Of a DNA stretch of 64,000 nt, positions 60,000-64,000 are shown piece after piece. Below the pieces are notes generated by a model. That model saw nothing but the letters and a program-made list of their open reading frames with translations. It ran no database searches and was not told where the DNA came from. Origin of the DNA: Streptomyces caniscabiei (GTDB lineage: Bacteria > Actinomycetota > Actinomycetes > Streptomycetales > Streptomycetaceae); contig NZ_JABXWI010000014.1 in assembly GCF_014930365.1 (NCBI RefSeq), positions 62,001-126,000 of the forward strand, written 5' to 3'. The stretch's first letter is position 1. The number at the start of each line of letters is the position of its first letter. The translations under genes were made by a program, and so were the position numbers.

Positions 60000-60157
60000 G
60001 GCTGCTCCTCCGCTTGGTGGCTGGGTGTAGGAGGGACCATACGAATCGAACCGGTGAACCACGCGACCACGGAGGGTCACGGGTTGAAATAAGCCCGCAC
60101 GTACGCCGATAGCGTCGCTCGACGGCGAACACGACGCGAGAAAGGGCGGTGTGGAAC

Positions 60158-60373
60158 ATGACCGACCAGAGTGAGATCCCCGAGTTCATCCCGAGCGATC
60201 ACCCGCAGATCCAGGAGCGCATCCAGGAAGCCTTGGGCGAGGTGAACCCAGAGGAGGCGGAGCGGATGTACCAGGCTGCAAAGGTGGGTTCTGTCCACCT
60301 CACTGTGGACGTGAGCGGTGTCATGGGGAAGGCGGCGTACACGGTTGTTGAGGTAGCCGTCTCGCGTGTCTGA
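60158..60373 (+). CDS. Hypothetical small protein of element, plus strand
   Basis: A 71-residue protein from ATG 60158 (MTDQSEIPEFIPSDHPQIQE), with AAAGGG about 11 bases upstream. Residues 15-43 look helical and acidic, residues 45-71 beta (VHLTVDVSGVMGKAAYTVVE). It is one of only two plus-strand genes in the element, so it may have its own promoter; TTGAAA at 60084 is a candidate -35. Function unknown. Confidence 0.6.
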   Translation: MTDQSEIPEFIPSDHPQIQERIQEALGEVNPEEAERMYQAAKVGSVHLTVDVSGVMGKAAYTVVEVAVSRV

Positions 60374-60376
60374 CGC

Positions 60377-60526
60377 TCACGCGCTGAGTGACGCGCGCTC
60401 TATGTGCCCCAAACGGCGCTGAGCGCGCGTCTCGGCGTCTCTCACATCTTGTGTGTCTCTCTGTGTCGGCGAGACGAGAGAGCGCCCGAGAAGCGCGCAG
60501 AGCGATTCCGCTAGCTCGGGGCTCAC
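60377..60526 (-). CDS. Possible 49-residue coupled protein
   Basis: GTG 60526 overlaps the stop of the upstream gene (GTGA), a translational coupling pattern, and opens a frame SPELAESLCALLGRSLVSPT... ending ERASLSA. The coding potential is weak, and the region also contains repeated GAGACG-like words, so it could be non-coding. Confidence 0.35.
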   Translation of the reverse strand: MSPELAESLCALLGRSLVSPTQRDTQDVRDAETRAQRRLGHIERASLSA

Positions 60527-61209
60527 CAAGAAGACGGCGCCATCTCTGCCATCTCGATTGAACGGATAGCGTTCCGCTGCCACGGCTTCATAGCGGCCCA
60601 TTCCTCGTCGGTGAAGCCGAACCTATTGACCGGCACGATCTCGGGCGTGGCTTCGCTGGCCTCAATGCCGGAGTCGGGCAGGGCCCAGAAGGCGCAGTGC
60701 CAAGACCAAGCGCTGACGTCCTCGTCCTTCACCTGGATGATCTCGCCCGACTCCATCAGGCGGTGGAGGTGCTTCAAGGCCCGACGGCATGAGTCGGCAT
60801 CCCCGCCGCCACGGACGCACGCCTTGGCCACGTCGTGAGTGCTGGGCAGGTAGTGGCGGTTACCGGCCGCGCCCTCGTTGAACTCATCCGTGACGTATTC
60901 GAGGATGCGCCTTGTCAGCTCGGTGTGAGCCTTGACCTTCCTGGTCCGAGTCGATGACTTGGCTGGCCTTGGGACCTCGGCGGGAATCCAGCGGTACTCG
61001 CCGAAACTCACGACCCGTCGGGCGTCACCGAGCCGTTCCAAGTCGCGTAGGGCAGCGAGCGCCTGGTGGAGGTCACCATCGAAGAACTCGGCCGCCACCT
61101 GATCCTGCGTCGGACCCAGGTTGATGCCGTACTCCTCCACGTCCTCGAACGTCTCGCGGATGAACTGGCGAACCTTGGACCGAGTGCACCAATACTGGAA
61201 GTCGCTCAT
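60523..61209 (-). CDS. Hypothetical protein with two helix-rich segments
   Basis: A 228-residue protein from ATG 61209 (MSDFQYWCTRSKVRQFIRET); GGGAGGGG lies 12 bases upstream. Two segments with winged-helix character (LGPTQDQVAAEFFDGDLHQA and a second at about 100-165 with YLPSTHDVAKACVRGG) suggest DNA binding. A Trp-rich region precedes the C-terminus (AWSWHCAFWALP). It could be a regulator or replication accessory; no family recognised. Confidence 0.7.
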   Translation of the reverse strand: MSDFQYWCTRSKVRQFIRETFEDVEEYGINLGPTQDQVAAEFFDGDLHQALAALRDLERLGDARRVVSFGEYRWIPAEVPRPAKSSTRTRKVKAHTELTRRILEYVTDEFNEGAAGNRHYLPSTHDVAKACVRGGGDADSCRRALKHLHRLMESGEIIQVKDEDVSAWSWHCAFWALPDSGIEASEATPEIVPVNRFGFTDEEWAAMKPWQRNAIRSIEMAEMAPSSW

Positions 61210-61246
61210 GACCAGTGCACCCCTCCCGCGGATTCGGATACGTGAA

Positions 61247-61292
61247 GAGGCTGGGTGTGGCAGCCATCGAGGGAACTGCCACACCCAGCCTC
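61247..61292. repeat. Perfect 17-bp hairpin with CCACACCCAGCC core
   Basis: Arms 61247-61263 and 61276-61292 are exact inverted copies (GAGGCTGGGTGTGGCAG) with a 12-base loop, just upstream of the 61209 gene. No U tract follows on either strand. It may be an attenuator or a protein-binding site. Confidence 0.8.
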
Positions 61293-61362
61293 GTGACTCG
61301 GCACCCTTCACGACCCGAGTCGTCCCGGCTGGCCGACGACAATCAGGGACCGGGAGTTGAAA

Positions 61363-61445
61363 GGCTGGTGTGGGAGAGTGGACAACTCCCCGCGCGGGGT
61401 GAAGGAGGGTAGGCCAAACCCCCCGGGGCCTCTCCCACACCAGCC
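61363..61445. repeat. Perfect 16-bp inverted repeat with related core
   Basis: GGCTGGTGTGGGAGAG (61363-61378) and its exact complement (61430-61445) flank 51 bases that include CCCCGCGCGGGG. Its core is nearly that of the 61247 hairpin, so both probably bind the same factor or form one RNA structure. The region 61293-61362 has no gene. Confidence 0.8.
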
Positions 61446-61455
61446 GGTCTGTGTG

Positions 61456-61692
61456 TCAGGCCCGCGCTCGGTACAGACGGTGAGAGTCCACGGGCTGGCC
61501 GGGGAGGATCAGGCAGCGGTACACCCTGTCGACCTCGATCTCGCCACGGTCGAGCATCCGGCCGAGAAGCCGATGGCGGGCACTGAAGGAGAGGTCGGGA
61601 AGCGCCTCGAAGGCGCTCCCGTACGCCATCCCGTACGGGCTCTGAGCGTGGAGGGTGCTGAGTACCTTCTCCCGAGCCTCGCGGACCTTCAC
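61456..61692 (-). CDS. Hypothetical small winged-helix-like protein
   Basis: A 78-residue protein (MKVREAREKVLSTLHAQSPY) with a helix-turn-helix-like pattern (AFEALPDLSFSARHRLLGRM, then LDRGEIEVDRVYRCLIL). The ATG overlaps the upstream stop by four bases. Function unknown; a DNA-binding role is possible. Confidence 0.65.
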   Translation of the reverse strand: MKVREAREKVLSTLHAQSPYGMAYGSAFEALPDLSFSARHRLLGRMLDRGEIEVDRVYRCLILPGQPVDSHRLYRARA

Positions 61693-61898
61693 GACGCGCC
61701 CAGAGCGGCCTGGATACCGGCCAGCGCCGGGCGGGTCACGTCGGGTCCGTGGGTGGTCGCGTGCGAGCGGTCGGGAAGCGACTCCTTGCCGTTCGCGGTG
61801 CGGAGCAGGTTCAGGAGATCCAGGGCGACCGAGCGGTCACGGATGCCCGCCTCGATGACGGTCTCCAGCTCGGTGGTGTCGAGTTCGATGGCAGCCAT
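61689..61898 (-). CDS. Hypothetical small acidic protein
   Basis: A 69-residue protein (MAAIELDTTELETVIEAGIR), acidic N-terminal helix, small C-terminal half with no motif. AGGAGG lies about 11 bases upstream. Coupled to the next gene. Confidence 0.6.
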   Translation of the reverse strand: MAAIELDTTELETVIEAGIRDRSVALDLLNLLRTANGKESLPDRSHATTHGPDVTRPALAGIQAALGAS

Positions 61899-61966
61899 TA
61901 GCTTTGCCTCCTCAGGCGTCGGTTTGCTGGCTGATAGGTGCGTGGTGCAAACGGCCGGCGAGCGGG

Positions 61967-62539
61967 CTAGCGGTGCGCGCCGGTGATGGCTTGCAGTTCG
62001 GAGACCAACTGGTTGTCGGCCTCCTCCTGCTGGTAGAGGTTCCAGACCGTCCCGTTGGCCTGGGCCATGAGACGTTCCGAGACGCGGTCACGCCGCGCGG
62101 TCTGGCCATCCGGCGAGACGTAGGGCGTGCCCGGCTCGGGGGCACCGTCGGGACGCACCGGCCGGTTGGCTCGCTGCTCCCACTTCGCCCGCTCGCGCTC
62201 ACGCTCCGACGACTGGCTCATGGCCTCGAACACCTGCTGCCGACGGTCGCGCTCCGCGCTCTCGCGGGCTTCGCGCTGGATCTGTGCGCGGGCCGTCGCC
62301 TCCGGGTGCGGCACACCCTGATTGGCGAGCGCACGGGTACGGCGGCGGACGTCGCGCTCGTGCTCCTCGCGGCCCTTGGCGTTGGCCTCGTGGATGCTGC
62401 TGTAATCCGTGTCGCCGCGCATCTGACGCTGGATCTCACGCGTCGTGGCGTCGCCCTTCGGCTCCGGGGTCTCGAACCGGCTCGGAGACGTTCCCGCCTT
62501 GAGCCGCTCCCACAGTTGCTGAGTGACCTTGTCGGCCAT
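61967..62539 (-). CDS. Hypothetical charged coiled-coil protein
   Basis: A 190-residue protein from ATG 62539 (MADKVTQQLWERLKAGTSPS) after GAGGAGTAGGG. It is mostly helical and highly charged (REEHERDVRRRTRALANQGV, then RDRRQQVFEAMSQSSERERE), with Pro-rich middle. This composition is seen in phage scaffold-like or structural helper proteins, but no motif proves that. Confidence 0.6.
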   Translation of the reverse strand: MADKVTQQLWERLKAGTSPSRFETPEPKGDATTREIQRQMRGDTDYSSIHEANAKGREEHERDVRRRTRALANQGVPHPEATARAQIQREARESAERDRRQQVFEAMSQSSERERERAKWEQRANRPVRPDGAPEPGTPYVSPDGQTARRDRVSERLMAQANGTVWNLYQQEEADNQLVSELQAITGAHR

Positions 62540-62544
62540 GGTCC

Positions 62545-62961
62545 CTACTCCTCTTCCTCGAAAGCGGCTGGTGTGGCACGGAATGCGTCGGGCACGTCTT
62601 GCCGCGCCTGCTGGCTCCGACCCTTGCGGATCATTTCCTCCAGCCCCTTGTCCCTTTCCGGGGACCTGTCGAACGTCTTCCGATATTCGACGCGGGGCAT
62701 TTGCTCGACCTTGCACGGCTGAGCCAGGAACTCATCTCGGGGCATCTTTCCCATGATGGCGAGTAGGTCTGCCGTGAAGGTGAGTTCCACGTCTAGGGAT
62801 TCGTCGGGCGTCATGAACCAACGCCTACTATCGAGATTATGTCCCCAGATCTCAGGGTGAGGATAGCGATGCTTTTTACAGCCGGGCCCGTGAGTTCGGC
62901 AGTAATCCACGGTATTGCGGGATACCTTGCGCTCGGCAGCACTCAGAACCTTAAGGGGCAC
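62545..62961 (-). CDS. Hypothetical protein with Cys/His cluster
   Basis: A 138-residue protein from GTG 62961, overlapping the upstream gene by 11 bases. The N-terminus has a Cys/His cluster (DYCRTHGPGCKKHRYPHPEI) that could bind zinc, followed by an acidic and then basic helical part. Possibly DNA-packaging related by position next to the terminase-like gene; not recognised. Confidence 0.6.
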   Translation of the reverse strand: MPLKVLSAAERKVSRNTVDYCRTHGPGCKKHRYPHPEIWGHNLDSRRWFMTPDESLDVELTFTADLLAIMGKMPRDEFLAQPCKVEQMPRVEYRKTFDRSPERDKGLEEMIRKGRSQQARQDVPDAFRATPAAFEEEE

Positions 62962-63358
62962 TGTCGCCCCATTCCTGCTCCATCGAGTGCACCAGCTTGC
63001 TCGGGGCTTCCACCCCCAGAAGGCGAGCCTTCTTCGCGGCCGTGTCGGTGATGACGCGGAGGAGTTGCGCCTTCTCGCTCACCGTCTCGGCCTCATCCAG
63101 GAGTTCGTACGTGCGCTTGATGACGTCGTCCAGGCTGCGTTCGAGGTTCGTCCGAACCTCGTTGCTCGTGGACTCTCCGAGATTCCTACGAGCACGCTCC
63201 AGGCGGCGTGTGAGGGCGTCTCGCGTAATGCCTTTTTCTCGCCTGATCTGGACGTCCGTGTATCCCTGGTACTTGAGCTGGAATACTTCCTCGGCCTCTC
63301 GGTCGAGTCGGGCATCCCGCTCTGCCCTGGTCTCTACTTTCTGCACGGACTTTGTCAT
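62951..63358 (-). CDS. HTH protein resembling phage terminase small subunit
   Basis: A 135-residue protein from ATG 63358 (MTKSVQKVETRAERDARLDR); a GGAGGGAGG site favours this over ATG 63364. An N-terminal helix-turn-helix (EVFQLKYQGYTDVQIRREKG, then ITRDALTRRLERARRNLGES) is followed by long helices (DDVIKRTYELLDEAETVSEK) and KKARLLGVEAPSKLVHS, a layout and ending common in small terminase subunits and terminase-associated HTH proteins of actinophages. In phage islands such a gene can redirect packaging of a helper. No large subunit is in view. Confidence 0.5.
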   Translation of the reverse strand: MTKSVQKVETRAERDARLDREAEEVFQLKYQGYTDVQIRREKGITRDALTRRLERARRNLGESTSNEVRTNLERSLDDVIKRTYELLDEAETVSEKAQLLRVITDTAAKKARLLGVEAPSKLVHSMEQEWGDSAP

Positions 63359-63435
63359 TGCCATTTCCTCCCTCCTGAATTTCAAGTGCCGCCCAAGTGA
63401 TATACCTCGTTTGGCTATTCGAGAGTGACAGAGAA

Positions 63436-63451
63436 TTGACATCGATGTCAA
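63436..63451. promoter_or_regulatory. Perfect palindromic operator overlapping -35
   Basis: TTGACATCGATGTCAA is a perfect 16-bp palindrome in the gap between the divergent terminase-like and HNH genes. Its first six bases are an ideal -35 (TTGACA), with TATATG 17 bases further (63459-63464) as -10 for the plus strand. A repressor bound here would block the HNH promoter, as an element's immunity repressor might. Confidence 0.65.
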
Positions 63452-63509
63452 GGTGATGTATATGGCGCGCGACGCGGGGAAACCGCAATATCGCGGATAT
63501 CGTGGATTC

Positions 63510-63983
63510 ATGAGCAATCGATACGTGGATGCCTATACCCGCTTCGTGGATAACGTCGATATCTCGGGCGGGCCCAATGCGTGCTGGCCCTGGAAAGGTC
63601 ATCGCACCGAGAAGGGGTACGGAGTCTTTCAGGTCGGCGGAAAGAAGGTCCGCGCTCATCGGTGGTTCGCGGAACGGATCATCGGCGAGGAGCTAGAGCC
63701 GGATCTCTTTGTCTGCCACACCTGCGACGTGACTTACTGCCAGAACCCGCGTCACTGGTTCATCGGTGACGCTCTCGACAACAACCGCGACAAGGCAGCC
63801 AAGGGCAGGCATCCGGGCGGTTATCACGGGAATCAGAACGAGTCCAAGACGCACTGCCTACGAGGCCACGCGTTCAACGCTGAGAACACGCGGATAGACA
63901 GACGTGGCTTTCGTGCGTGCCTGGCGTGCGACCCGATCCAGCATGGACGTACCACACCAGTCAGAAAGGCTCTCGCCGCTTAG
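63510..63983 (+). CDS. HNH endonuclease
   Basis: A 157-residue HNH nuclease (MSNRYVDAYTRFVDNV). The core has CWPWKGHRTEKGYGVFQVGG, the His of RAHRWFAE, and the zinc/metal part VCHTCDVTYCQNPRHWFIGD ending DNNRD. A second Cys pair is C-terminal (CLRGHAFNAENT, CLACDP). ATG 63510 is chosen because the promoter at 63436-63464 would start RNA after the alternative ATG 63462. HNH proteins lie next to terminase genes in many phages, where they help DNA cutting at packaging, or are homing enzymes. It lies 152 bases from, and divergent to, the terminase-like gene. Confidence 0.85.
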   Translation: MSNRYVDAYTRFVDNVDISGGPNACWPWKGHRTEKGYGVFQVGGKKVRAHRWFAERIIGEELEPDLFVCHTCDVTYCQNPRHWFIGDALDNNRDKAAKGRHPGGYHGNQNESKTHCLRGHAFNAENTRIDRRGFRACLACDPIQHGRTTPVRKALAA

Positions 63984-64000
63984 TCGTCTCGCGTATGCGA

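Noticed and set aside
56041..64000. Complete prophage
   Set aside because: No capsid, portal, tail, lysis or large terminase gene is in the window; the evidence supports only an integrated element of unknown class.

Overview
The window is Streptomyces chromosome. It is very GC-rich, and from about 1 to 44 kb its gene order matches, as far as I recall, a conserved part of the S. coelicolor chromosome: FHA-FtsK, pkaA-pkaB, prfB, ftsE-ftsX, a C-terminal processing protease, smpB-ssrA, matA-matB, sigU-rsuA, a HelD-type helicase, an ACT-domain malic enzyme, hup, murA and yqgE. No database search was possible, so names rest on motifs and remembered order.

Region 1 (1-14 kb) holds housekeeping and cell-envelope genes. 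A very large FHA-FtsK/SpoIIIE gene runs off the left edge and is divergent from two membrane Ser/Thr kinases. Then come release factor 2, a sortase-type surface protein with 30 Gly-Thr-Thr repeats, the FtsEX division complex, an S41 protease and the SmpB/tmRNA ribosome-rescue pair. Region 2 (14-22 kb) is an inserted five-gene operon for an alpha-xyloside (LacI regulator, GH31 alpha-xylosidase, ABC transporter) with palindromic operators at its head, next to an MFS transporter and a divergent LysR regulator. Region 3 (23-28 kb) is a three-gene set for an extracellular amino-sugar polymer (MatA-like, MatB-like deacetylase/glycosyltransferase, acyltransferase). Region 4 (28-44 kb) mixes regulators, a beta-lactamase-fold hydrolase, a nitrate transporter beside a uroporphyrinogen-III synthase/winged-helix fusion, SigU/RsuA, HelD, a candidate small RNA, malic enzyme, HU, MurA, YqgE and a DUF3039 protein. 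Region 5 (44-49 kb) is an ABC importer with a GH20 beta-N-acetylhexosaminidase. Region 6 (49-54 kb) is a three-subunit xanthine-dehydrogenase-like operon with unusual features: a 637-residue iron-sulfur subunit with long low-complexity tails, and a molybdenum subunit lacking the usual catalytic glutamate motif. Region 7 (54-56 kb) holds a SUKH-like protein and small zinc-binding proteins.

At about 56.04 kb the chromosome stops. Only the 3' half of a tRNA-Cys (anticodon loop to CCA) remains, and beyond it base composition falls, the host's dispersed GCGCAGTTCCCCGCG repeat disappears, and nearly all genes are short, unfamiliar and on the minus strand. I read this as the left end of an integrated element that continues past 64 kb. 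It carries a primase-polymerase/RecA-helicase fusion, an iteron-like cluster of GAGACAT repeats directly downstream of it (a candidate replication origin), a series of small proteins, an HTH protein resembling phage small terminase subunits, and an HNH endonuclease. No integrase, capsid, tail or conjugation gene is visible. The element may be an actinobacterial integrative element, a phage satellite or the edge of a prophage; the window cannot decide.
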